Positions 1 through 6,363 of a DNA stretch of 15,272 nt are shown in pieces; position 1 is the stretch's first letter; each line of letters opens with the position of its first letter. The notes beneath the pieces were generated by a model. It made no database searches. It worked only from the letters and a program-made list of their open reading frames with translations, and was not told where the DNA came from. The translations under genes and the position numbers were made by a program. This stretch comes from DASUFH01 sp036274645 (lineage in GTDB: Bacteria > Acidobacteriota > Terriglobia > 20CM-2-55-15), in the NCBI GenBank assembly GCA_036274645.1, contig DASUFH010000320.1, forward strand, positions 1 through 15,272, given 5' to 3'.

Positions 1-138
1 TCACCACTCGACAATCTCTATCGCGCTGTCATCGTCTCTCTTGATCAACTCGTCGACGCTGTGGGTTTGAAAGTCGCTTGAAACTCAACATCATGCGCAT
101 TACGAGAACGGAATTCTCGTTAGAACCGCCATAACGGC

Positions 139-185
139 CTAGACCAATAACCGCTTTGATGAAAACAAAGCGGTTATTGGTCTAG
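139..185. repeat. Perfect 20-bp inverted repeat (hairpin)
   Basis: The arm CTAGACCAATAACCGCTTTG at 139-158 is matched exactly by its reverse complement at 166-185, with a 7-base loop. It lies 48 bases past the fabF stop, where the long minus-strand operon should end, so it could act as a transcription terminator. It has no T-run on either side, however, and it directly adjoins a fragment of the dispersed repeat family, so it may equally be a REP-like palindrome. Confidence 0.75.
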
Positions 186-191
186 TTCCTT

Positions 192-221
192 GGGAGACCG
201 CCCCTACAAAGGCAGACGCGG
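192..221 (+). repeat. Half copy of dispersed GGGCGGTC-type repeat
   Basis: The stretch GACCGCCCCTACAAAGGCAG followed by ACGCGGA resembles the right half of the repeats at 5589-5627 and 14918-14957 and the loop of the hairpin at 13192-13264. The left half (GGGCGGTCATA) is missing, so this is a decayed or partial copy. It lies between the 139-185 hairpin and the fabF stop codon. Confidence 0.5.
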
Positions 222-233
222 ACGACGAGCGAT

Positions 234-1478
234 CTAGTCTTCGAAACGTTTGAAGAGGAGGGACGCGTTCGTCCCGCCAAAACCGAAGGAATTGGAAAGG
301 GCGTAACGAACATTCTGGACTCTGGCCTTGTTCGGAACATAGTCCAGGTTGCATTCCGGATCGGGGTTTTCGTAATTGATGGTGGGCGGAATGACGCCAC
401 GCTGAACCACCAGCGACGTGATACCCGCTTCGACCGCGCCGGCGGCCCCAAGCAGGTGACCGATCATCGACTTGGTCGAACTCACCGCCAGTTTGTTGGC
501 ATGATCACCGAACAGGCTGCGGATGGCGAACGTCTCGATCTTGTCGTTCAGCGGCGTGGATGTTCCGTGCGCGTTGATATAGTCCACGTCGGACGGTTTG
601 ACGCCCGCGTCGGCGATGGCGTTCATCATGACGCGTCGCGCGCCGTGCCCGTCTTCGGGCGGCATGGTGATGTGGAACGCGTCGCCGCTCATCCCGTAAC
701 CGACGAGTTCGGCCACGATTGGGGCGCCGCGCTTTTGCGCATGTTCCAGCGATTCAAGAACGACCACTCCTGCGCCTTCCCCGACCACGAAGCCGTCCCG
801 ATCCTTGTCGAACGGCCGCGACGCGTGGGCCGGATCGTCGTTCCGGTTGGAAAGGGCGCGCATGGCGGCGAAACCGCCAACGCCCATCGGCGTGATCGCC
901 GCTTCTGAACCGCCGGCGATCATCACATCCGCTTCACCGCGGCCGATCACCCGAAACGCGTCGCCCACGGCGTGCGCGCCCGACGAACAGGCGGTGCATG
1001 GCGCGGAGTTGGGCCCCCGGGCGCCGATGCGGATGGATACCTGGCCGGCGGCCAGGTTGATGATGCTGGACGGAATAAAGAAGGGAGAGATCTTGCGGGG
1101 CCCGCCTTCCAGCAAAGCCTGGTGTTCCCGCTCGATGACCGTAAATCCGCCAATGCCGGACCCGATGAAGACGCCGGCCCGTTCGGCAACGTCGGGAGCG
1201 ATCGTGAGATTGGCCTGCTTCATCGCAAAGTCCGCGGCCGCGACCGCGTAATGGATGAAAAAGTCCATCTTCTTGAGGTCCTTCTTCTCGAACCATCGCA
1301 GCGGGTCGAAATCGCGAACCTCGGCCGCAATCCGCGTGGAAAACTGCGTGGCGTCGAACCGTGATATGGGACCGACGCCGTTGCGGCCTTCACACAGACC
1401 TTTCCAGGTTTCTTCAGTTCCGGTTCCCAGCGCCGTCACCAGACCAACGCCGGTTACTACAACTCGTCTTTTCTCCAA
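234..1478 (-). CDS. fabF: 3-oxoacyl-ACP synthase II
   Basis: FabF condenses malonyl-ACP with a growing acyl-ACP in the elongation cycle of cytoplasmic fatty acid synthesis. The 414-residue protein has the usual length and the complete Cys-His-His triad of the family: Cys164 in TACSSGAHA, His304 in NAHGTSTPLND and His341 in IGHLLGAAGA. The glycine-rich SNSFGFGGTNASL motif lies near the C-terminus. The start is TTG at 1478, because MEKRRVVVTG aligns with the family N-terminus and GAGGGG lies just upstream. It is the last gene of the minus-strand operon. It is separated from acpP by 221 bases, far more than other gaps in the operon, and that gap is filled by tandem copies of the acpP 3' end. Confidence 0.97.
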   Translation of the reverse strand: MEKRRVVVTGVGLVTALGTGTEETWKGLCEGRNGVGPISRFDATQFSTRIAAEVRDFDPLRWFEKKDLKKMDFFIHYAVAAADFAMKQANLTIAPDVAERAGVFIGSGIGGFTVIEREHQALLEGGPRKISPFFIPSSIINLAAGQVSIRIGARGPNSAPCTACSSGAHAVGDAFRVIGRGEADVMIAGGSEAAITPMGVGGFAAMRALSNRNDDPAHASRPFDKDRDGFVVGEGAGVVVLESLEHAQKRGAPIVAELVGYGMSGDAFHITMPPEDGHGARRVMMNAIADAGVKPSDVDYINAHGTSTPLNDKIETFAIRSLFGDHANKLAVSSTKSMIGHLLGAAGAVEAGITSLVVQRGVIPPTINYENPDPECNLDYVPNKARVQNVRYALSNSFGFGGTNASLLFKRFED

Positions 1479-1490
1479 TTGCCCCTCGCC

Positions 1491-1733
1491 AGACTACGAT
1501 TTCGGCATATGCCTCTCGATGTAGCGGACCGCCTGCCCCGCCAGACTACGACTTCGGCATGTGCGCTTCGATGTAGCTGCTCGCCTGCCTCGCCAGACTA
1601 CGATTTCGGCAGTGCGCTTCGATGTAGCGGACCGCCTGCCCCGCCAGACTACGATTTCGGCAGTGCGCTTCGATGTAGCTGCTCGCCTGCCTCGTCAGAC
1701 TACGATTTCGGCATGTGCGCTTCGATATAGCTG
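1491..1733 (-). repeat. Tandem array derived from the acpP 3' end
   Basis: Four direct repeats occupy 1491-1542, 1543-1594, 1595-1645 and 1646-1696 (periods 52, 52, 51, 51). The fifth member, from 1697, is the true 3' end of acpP. On the minus strand each unit re-creates the end of ACP: a reading of YIEAHMPKS plus TAG in the two distal copies, and the same DNA with one base deleted in the two proximal copies. The linkers alternate: copies 1 and 3 share GCGGACCGCCTGCCCCGCC, while copies 2 and 4 share GCTGCTCGCCTGCCTCG. This suggests a two-unit block was itself duplicated. The array fills almost the whole acpP-fabF gap and stops just before the fabF ribosome-binding site. Confidence 0.93.
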
Positions 1734-1945
1734 ATCGCATCCTTGACGGTGCTGATCTTCTCAGCGTCCTCGTCGGGAATTTCGATGCCGAAGCCTTCCT
1801 CCAACGCCATCACGAGTTCCACCGTATCGAGTGAATCCGCCCCCAGGTCGTCGATGAACGACGCTGTGGGCGTCACTTCGCTTTCGTCGACGCCTAACTG
1901 TTCCACGATGATCTGTTTGACCTTTTCTTCCGTTGAGGAAGCCAT
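1700..1945 (-). CDS. acpP: Acyl carrier protein
   Basis: ACP carries growing acyl chains as thioesters on a 4'-phosphopantetheine arm for the enzymes encoded beside it. The 81-residue acidic protein has the hallmark GADSLDTVELVMALEE, with Ser38 as the attachment site, and the typical helix pattern EEGFGIEIPDEDAEKI. The ATG start is well supported by AAGGAGGG at 1952-1959, six bases upstream. It follows fabD by 47 bases. The last dozen codons (ISYIEAHMPKS) are the apparent source of the four tandem copies that follow the stop codon. Confidence 0.98.
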   Translation of the reverse strand: MASSTEEKVKQIIVEQLGVDESEVTPTASFIDDLGADSLDTVELVMALEEGFGIEIPDEDAEKISTVKDAISYIEAHMPKS

Positions 1946-1992
1946 GCTAAACCCTCCTTATGAGTTCACGCCCGCGTTAAGCAAATCAGGGA

Positions 1993-2922
1993 TTATAGGA
2001 GTCCGTTCAACGCATTTTCCAGCGATTTCTCGTCTTCCACGTTGAAGGTACGCGCCGTCTTGTCCATGGCCCGGATCAGGCCCGTCAGGACTTTTCCCGG
2101 ACCGATTTCGACAAACGTTCCCGCGCCGTCGTCCAGCATGCGCCGGACACTCTCGCTCCACCGCACCGGACGCGCCACCTGCCGTTTCAGCCCGTCGCGC
2201 GCGGCCACCGCGTCGGTGATCGGTTGCGCGTCCACGTTGGTGACAAGCGGGCATCGCAGGTTCCCGAGTTCGATCGCATCGAGGTCGACTGCCAGTCGCG
2301 CGGCCGCCGGTTCGAGCAGTTCGCAATGAAACGGAGCGCTGACCGCCAGCATGATGGCGCGTTTGGCGCCCGCCTCTTTAGCCAGCGCCACCGCGCGTTC
2401 CACGGCGCCGGTGTGGCCGGCAATGACGACCTGCGTGGGTGAGTTGAGGTTGGCCGGACGGACGATGTCGCCCGCGGCAGCGCTGGCGCAGACCGAATCC
2501 ACTGCCGCGAGATCCAGTCCCAGGATGGCCGCCATCGCGCCGACGCCGACCGGCACGGCTTCCTGCATGTAGCGGCCGCGACGGCGGACCAGACGAACCG
2601 CGTCCGCAAAACGGACCCCGCCCGCGGCCACGAGCGCGGAATATTCGCCCAGGCTGTGGCCGGCCACATAGTCGGGCCGGACGCCCCGTTCCTCGAGCAC
2701 GCGCCATAGCGCCACCGAAACGGTGAGGATCGCGGGCTGCGTGTTCTCGGTGAGTTTGAGGCTCTCCTCCGGCCCTTCAAAACAAAGCTGCGACAGCGAA
2801 AAACCCAGCGCGTCGTCGGCTTCCTGGAATACCCGCCGCGCCGTTTCATGCTGTTCACAGATGTCCCGGCCCATGCCGGGATATTGCGATCCCTGTCCCG
2901 GAAAAACGAATGCAGTCTTCAT
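1993..2922 (-). CDS. fabD: Malonyl-CoA:ACP transacylase
   Basis: FabD transfers malonyl from CoA to ACP, supplying the elongation substrate for fatty acid synthesis. The 309 residues match the family length. Visible motifs are GQGSQ (9-13), the nucleophile elbow GHSLGEYSAL with Ser90, Arg115 before GRYMQ (the malonyl-carboxylate arginine), NLNSPTQVVIAG (159-169) and the catalytic His199 in SAPFHCELL. The N-terminus MKTAFVFPGQG is where the family begins, which supports the ATG at 2922, although I see no strong ribosome-binding site. It begins 16 bases after the plsX stop and is probably translated as part of the same transcript. Confidence 0.97.
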   Translation of the reverse strand: MKTAFVFPGQGSQYPGMGRDICEQHETARRVFQEADDALGFSLSQLCFEGPEESLKLTENTQPAILTVSVALWRVLEERGVRPDYVAGHSLGEYSALVAAGGVRFADAVRLVRRRGRYMQEAVPVGVGAMAAILGLDLAAVDSVCASAAAGDIVRPANLNSPTQVVIAGHTGAVERAVALAKEAGAKRAIMLAVSAPFHCELLEPAAARLAVDLDAIELGNLRCPLVTNVDAQPITDAVAARDGLKRQVARPVRWSESVRRMLDDGAGTFVEIGPGKVLTGLIRAMDKTARTFNVEDEKSLENALNGLL

Positions 2923-2938
2923 GCGCGCAGTTTGGTGA

Positions 2939-3967
2939 TCAATGAACGCTGGCCGTCCGGATCAGACCCAGTTTGGTGAACTCCACATCGATTGCGTCGT
3001 TCACATTGTGCTTGCAGAACTCGTTGGCCACGCGGATGGCGTTTTTGATGGCGTTGGCGTTGGACCGCCCGTGACAGACGATTGTGATTCCCTTGATGCC
3101 GAGAAGCGGCGCGCCTCCGAATTCCGAATAATCGAGCCGTCGTTTGAATTCGTGAAACGCGTTCTGGGCGAAGATCGAACCGACGCGGGCCGGCAGCGTT
3201 CGCTGCAGTTCGCGCTTGAGCATGGCCGTGAATGTTTCAATCAGGCCTTCGCTCAGCTTGAGCGCGACGTTGCCGGTAAATCCGTCGCAGACGATCACGT
3301 CCACCTCACCCTTGAAGATGTCGCGCCCCTCGACGTTCCCGATGAAATTGATGGGGGCGCGCTTGAGGGACTTGAACGCCTCCTTGGTCAGTTCGTTTCC
3401 CTTGGTATCCTCTTCACCGATGGAGAGCAGCCCGACCTTGGGCCGGCGGATGCCGAGAATCGTCCGGGAATAGATATCTCCCATGATGGCGAACTGTTCG
3501 AGGTGGATGGGCTTGCAATCCACGTTGGCGCCGACGTCGAGCAGGATCGCGGGCTTGCCCTTCTGGGTGGGCAGCACGGTGGAGAGGGCGGGCCGGTCGA
3601 CCACCGGAAGAGATCCGAGAATCATCTTGGCCGTGGCCATTACCGCGCCGGTGTTGCCGGCGCTCACAACACCCGAAACCACTCCGTCGCGCATGAGCCG
3701 TTCGGCGACATGAATGGATGAGTCCTTTTTTCGACGAGCGGCCGTGGCCGCGGATTCCTCCATCGTCACCCTCTCGCTGGCGTGAACGATCTCGATGAGT
3801 GGGTGCACCCCTTCCCCGGCCGGCCCCCTCAATAGTTCGCGCAGACGCGGCTCCTGTCCAACCAGGACCACGCCTACTCCATATTCGGCGGCCGCGGCAA
3901 TCGCGCCTTCGACCTCGACAACCGGCGCGCGGTCGCTCCCCATCGCGTCGACAGCAATCTTGATCAT
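2939..3967 (-). CDS. plsX: Phosphate acyltransferase PlsX
   Basis: PlsX makes acyl-phosphate from acyl-ACP, the first step in feeding fatty acids into membrane phospholipid through PlsY. The protein has 342 residues. It starts with MIKIAVDAMGSDRAP (family signature DAMGGD.AP), and further typical segments are GNTGAVMATA, LDVGANVDCKP, GLLSIGEEDTKGNE, CDGFTGNVALKLSEG and FGGAPLLGIKG. The ATG at 3967 is the only sensible start and lies 14 bases after the rpmF stop. The rpmF-plsX-fabD order is widely conserved. The fabH gene that often follows plsX is missing here. Confidence 0.97.
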   Translation of the reverse strand: MIKIAVDAMGSDRAPVVEVEGAIAAAAEYGVGVVLVGQEPRLRELLRGPAGEGVHPLIEIVHASERVTMEESAATAARRKKDSSIHVAERLMRDGVVSGVVSAGNTGAVMATAKMILGSLPVVDRPALSTVLPTQKGKPAILLDVGANVDCKPIHLEQFAIMGDIYSRTILGIRRPKVGLLSIGEEDTKGNELTKEAFKSLKRAPINFIGNVEGRDIFKGEVDVIVCDGFTGNVALKLSEGLIETFTAMLKRELQRTLPARVGSIFAQNAFHEFKRRLDYSEFGGAPLLGIKGITIVCHGRSNANAIKNAIRVANEFCKHNVNDAIDVEFTKLGLIRTASVH

Positions 3968-3981
3968 TGCGTGTTGGCGGC

Positions 3982-4164
3982 TTATTCTTCAGCGACTTCG
4001 ACGACCTGACGTTCCTTGTAATAGCCGCAGTGCGGGCAGGCTCGATGCGGCAACCGCCGCTCGCGGCAGTTGGGACATTCGGCAAACGATAACGTCGCCA
4101 GATGATCATGGGCGCGTCGACGGTCGCGCCGGCCTTTGGAGTGCCGTCGTTTTGGATTTGGCAT
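3982..4164 (-). CDS. rpmF: Large ribosomal subunit protein bL32
   Basis: L32 is a small zinc-ribbon protein of the large ribosomal subunit. The 60-residue reading MPNPKRRHSKGRRDRRRAHD is the classical N-terminus, followed by the zinc-binding pairs Cys30/Cys33 (CPNC) and Cys43/Cys46 (CPHC). A longer in-frame reading begins at 4203, but it would overlap the DUF177 gene and adds residues not found in the family. The ATG at 4164 has GGAG eight bases upstream and lies one base after the DUF177 stop. The tail VVEVAEE is acidic, as is common in this family. The C4-type ribbon contrasts with the cysteine-free L32 paralogues some bacteria make under zinc limitation. Confidence 0.96.
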   Translation of the reverse strand: MPNPKRRHSKGRRDRRRAHDHLATLSFAECPNCRERRLPHRACPHCGYYKERQVVEVAEE

Positions 4165-4165
4165 G

Positions 4166-4732
4166 CTAAGAACTCCGCTCTTCAAGCTTGCGCTTGATTT
4201 CAAGCAATTGGTCCATATGAGGACTGAAACGCTCCCGCGCGCAACCGCACGCGTTGACGTTGAGATTGGCCCCGCACTCGGGGCAAAGGCCCTTGCAGTC
4301 TAACGCGCACAGGGCCTTCATCGGTAGCGCCAACAACACCTGCTCGCGCAGGATGTCGGCAATCTGCAACTCCGTTCCGGAGAAAAACGCTGTGCGGGTA
4401 TCCTCTTCGCCAAGTTCGACTTCGACATCTTCGTCGAACATCTGACGGTCCCGCTCCAGAAAAAACAGATCAAACGATCGGGCCACATTCACACGAGCCG
4501 GTTCCAGACAACGGGAACAGGTGGTGTCGATCACGGTTTCGATGGATCCCGTAATCCGGATTTCGTCGCCGGCCTTCTCCGCGCCCAGCTTCCACGCGAG
4601 CGGACCGACCTGCCGGACGCCTTCCGGAGAAAAATCAATCTCCCCGGGCTCAAGCCGGCCATCCAGCGCGATCTTGCCGGCTTCCAGATCTTTCAGATCC
4701 ACGACGTAACGTGTCATCGTTGGCGCGCCCAT
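4166..4732 (-). CDS. DUF177 (YceD-family) zinc-ribbon protein
   Basis: This is a 188-residue member of the YceD/DUF177 family, which is nearly always encoded next to rpmF and is linked in plants and bacteria to 23S rRNA accumulation. Its exact activity is not settled. Cysteines lie at Cys72 and Cys75 (CSRC), and the family motif CALDCKGLCPECGANLN (142-158) contributes Cys142, 146, 150 and 153; two further cysteines, 162 and 164, follow. The start ATG at 4732 overlaps the stop codon of the upstream TPR gene by one base (TGATG), which suggests translational coupling. A second ATG at 4717 (MTRYVVDLKD) is a possible alternative start. Confidence 0.92.
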   Translation of the reverse strand: MGAPTMTRYVVDLKDLEAGKIALDGRLEPGEIDFSPEGVRQVGPLAWKLGAEKAGDEIRITGSIETVIDTTCSRCLEPARVNVARSFDLFFLERDRQMFDEDVEVELGEEDTRTAFFSGTELQIADILREQVLLALPMKALCALDCKGLCPECGANLNVNACGCARERFSPHMDQLLEIKRKLEERSS

Positions 4733-5445
4733 CAGGACGGATTCTGCGGCGCGGACGCCGCCGGAATCGGGAATCCAAGCCGGCGCAGCGCGCTCTCGGC
4801 GTCGCCGCGCATCGGCGACGTTCCATAGTCCGTGATCACCTTCTCGTAGTAGCCCTTCGCCTGATCCACCTGACCGGCGTTCTCGTACGTCCGGGCCAGC
4901 TCCAGGGCGACCGCGCTCTTCATGTATCCGCCCTTTTCCATCAGGTCCTTGAATATGGCGATCGCTTTATCCGACTCATTGTGGCGCGCATGGATTTCCG
5001 CCATGCCGAACTGCGCCATGCCTTTGATGTCGGCGTCCGAATGAGCCGAGACCTCCTCGAGCAGGCTGATCGCCTTCGCGGTATCCCCCAGGCCTTCCTG
5101 GGCAAAGCCCATGTAATACTTCGCGACGGTAGCCGCCTGAGTTCCACCATAATCGGCCACAGTCCGTTCCCCTTCGGCGATCACCTTCTTGTATCGCTCC
5201 TCCGGGGGCGTCCCGACTTCATTGAACGCCGACACCACCTTGCCAAGCTGCAACTGCATGGCGGCATTAGCGCTCGAAGAATGGGCGCGCCAGGCCGCAA
5301 AGCCAACGACGGCAACCAGGATGACCGCGCCCACGATCAGCAGTTCGTTCTTTCGGGTCACAGCCGTCTCCGAAAGACTCTGCAAAGTCGACGTAATCTC
5401 GTCTTCTTCCTTCAGAACTCGACGGGTTAATTTGTCACGGGGCAC
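4732..5445 (-). CDS. Membrane-anchored TPR protein, YfgM-like
   Basis: This 237-residue protein has a cytoplasmic N-terminus rich in charge (about 1-34), one membrane helix (ELLIVGAVILVAVVGFAA, about 34-51) and a periplasmic helical-repeat domain with TPR-like pairs (for example YYMGFAQEGLGDTAKAI and LARTYENAGQVDQAKGYYEK). This is the layout of the YfgM/TPR_21 family, whose E. coli member is an ancillary subunit near the SecYEG translocon. Transfer of that role here is inference. The start is GTG at 5445, chosen for the strong GGAGGTGG seven bases upstream; no ATG fits. It is the first gene of the lipid operon, and a candidate promoter lies at 5479-5508. Confidence 0.85.
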   Translation of the reverse strand: MPRDKLTRRVLKEEDEITSTLQSLSETAVTRKNELLIVGAVILVAVVGFAAWRAHSSSANAAMQLQLGKVVSAFNEVGTPPEERYKKVIAEGERTVADYGGTQAATVAKYYMGFAQEGLGDTAKAISLLEEVSAHSDADIKGMAQFGMAEIHARHNESDKAIAIFKDLMEKGGYMKSAVALELARTYENAGQVDQAKGYYEKVITDYGTSPMRGDAESALRRLGFPIPAASAPQNPS

Positions 5446-5478
5446 CGGTCCACCTCCAGGGGCTCTTAGAAACTCCTT

Positions 5479-5508
5479 AGTCTAAGCCGGATCGAGCGGG
5501 GTTTACAA
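5479..5508 (-). promoter_or_regulatory. Candidate sigma-70 promoter of the lipid operon
   Basis: Reading the minus strand, TTGTAA (5503-5508) and TAGACT (5479-5484) are separated by 18 bases. Each matches the -35 and -10 consensus at four of six positions. Transcription would begin near 5472, leaving a leader of about 27 bases that contains the GGAGG of the first gene. The match is moderate, so this is a proposal only. Confidence 0.35.
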
Positions 5509-5522
5509 GTCGTGCGCCTGTT

Positions 5523-5627
5523 GAGTCCCCGGCTGCTTGTCGGCGCGGTCGATAACCGCTCAGTGTTCGGAGAGAATTCTTGTGCAACGGGCGGTCATAG
5601 ACCGCCCCGACAAGCAGACGGGGACCC
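5523..5627. repeat. Inverted pair of dispersed palindromic repeats
   Basis: Two 39-base elements (5523-5561 and 5589-5627) face each other as imperfect inverted copies around a 27-base spacer. The right copy contains the exact self-complementary core GGGCGGTCATAGACCGCCC (5589-5607) followed by CCGACAAGCAGACGGGGACC. The left copy has diverged (GCGGTCGATAACCGC). The same core recurs at 14846-14864 and 14918-14936. It occupies most of the gap between two minus-strand genes and could fold into a cruciform or RNA hairpin downstream of the gene at 5668-6060. Confidence 0.85.
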
Positions 5628-5667
5628 GACACGTTCCCACTCGCTCGAGCGCAGCTTGAGCGGCTGT

Positions 5668-6060
5668 CTACCTCGGTACGTAAGTCCATTTGATAAGGCG
5701 GATCTGGCCCTGGACATCCCCGGCCTTCAACGTGCCTTTCAACTCGGTCCCCTCGACCTTGCCTTCGATCCGATAGAGCTTTCCGGATTTCGCGTCTTTT
5801 GCCTCGAGGGAGACCGCGCCGGAATTCAGGTTCACGCTGACCATGGTAAACGGCATGGACTGGGGGGTGACAAACCTGCCGGTCACCTTGCCGTTCTCCT
5901 GATCGAATTCCACGGTCACCGAATCGCGCACGCCCCCTTCCGGAGTCCAGCCTCCCGACCATTTTCCTGCTATTTCGATTGACGCTGCGCCAAACGCAGC
6001 CGGTTCCAAAGCCAAAGCCACAACGAAGATAAACAAAGTCGCCACAAGCGCGTTCTTCAT
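5668..6060 (-). CDS. Small exported protein of unknown function
   Basis: The 130-residue protein starts with a clear signal peptide (MKNALVATLFIFVVALALEP, cleavage probably near AFGA-AS, about 24-26). A compact domain of about 100 residues with alternating hydrophobic and polar positions follows (GKWSGGWTPEGG, SVTVEFDQENGKVTGRF, LKGTLKAGDVQGQIRL). The repeated strand-turn pattern and the GKW...G opening recall small antiparallel beta-barrels of the calycin type, but no family can be named with certainty. GGAGA lies seven bases before the ATG, supporting the start. It stands alone: repeats lie downstream and a divergent gene lies 303 bases upstream. Confidence 0.75.
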   Translation of the reverse strand: MKNALVATLFIFVVALALEPAAFGAASIEIAGKWSGGWTPEGGVRDSVTVEFDQENGKVTGRFVTPQSMPFTMVSVNLNSGAVSLEAKDAKSGKLYRIEGKVEGTELKGTLKAGDVQGQIRLIKWTYVPR

Positions 6061-6363
6061 ATAAGGTCTCCTCGAAGTTGAATTTCAGCTGCCCGTGGCA
6101 GAAATGACCGAAACCGCTGGAAACGTTGGTCAGGCTATTGATCCGACCGCGGTTTTCAGACTTCTGGACTCCGCCATGAGCTGTCAGGTACCGAAGATTT
6201 TACACAACCCTGCGGCAGTGAGGACATCCATCCCCGCCTCTGAGGAGAACCACATTGGCGAGCCGGCTGCAAACGGCCATCATGTCTGGAACAGACCGCT
6301 ACAATCGAAGCGCCGGCTCGCGCGGGCGCTGATCGGGTCTCGAGGCATCTGGAAGAAACAGAC
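6061..6363. other. Divergent intergenic region, no gene seen
   Basis: These 303 bases separate two divergent exported-protein genes and must hold both promoters. I see TACAAT at 6300-6305 as a possible -10 for the rightward gene but no convincing -35, and nothing clear leftward. The only open frame (6095-6367, plus) has weak codon bias and no ribosome-binding site. It happens to overlap the next gene's ATG by ATGA but does not look like protein. Confidence 0.5.

Larger units (their letters stand above)
1..233. other. Non-coding left edge, possible gene tail
   Basis: No complete gene is visible. On the plus strand an open frame runs from the window edge to a TGA at 79-81 (ending ...DAVGLKVA). 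On the minus strand another open frame runs from 84 to a TGA at 1-3 (ending ...SAIEIVEW) but has no usable start codon. The minus reading has the higher third-position GC and so fits this genome better, but neither can be called a gene from this fragment. The rest is AT-richer than the neighbouring genes. It holds a small hairpin (ACGAGAA 102-108 with TTCTCGT 114-120), the large hairpin at 139-185 and a half copy of a dispersed repeat at 192-221. Confidence 0.4.

Noticed and set aside
1..84. Gene tail at the left edge on either strand
   Set aside because: Plus and minus readings are both open for about 26 codons and cannot be told apart; the minus one lacks a start codon.
1546..1740. 64-residue minus-strand frame with repeated SYIEAH segments
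   Set aside because: It is an out-of-frame reading through the acpP-derived tandem array, with no start signal of its own. The repeat, not a protein, explains it.
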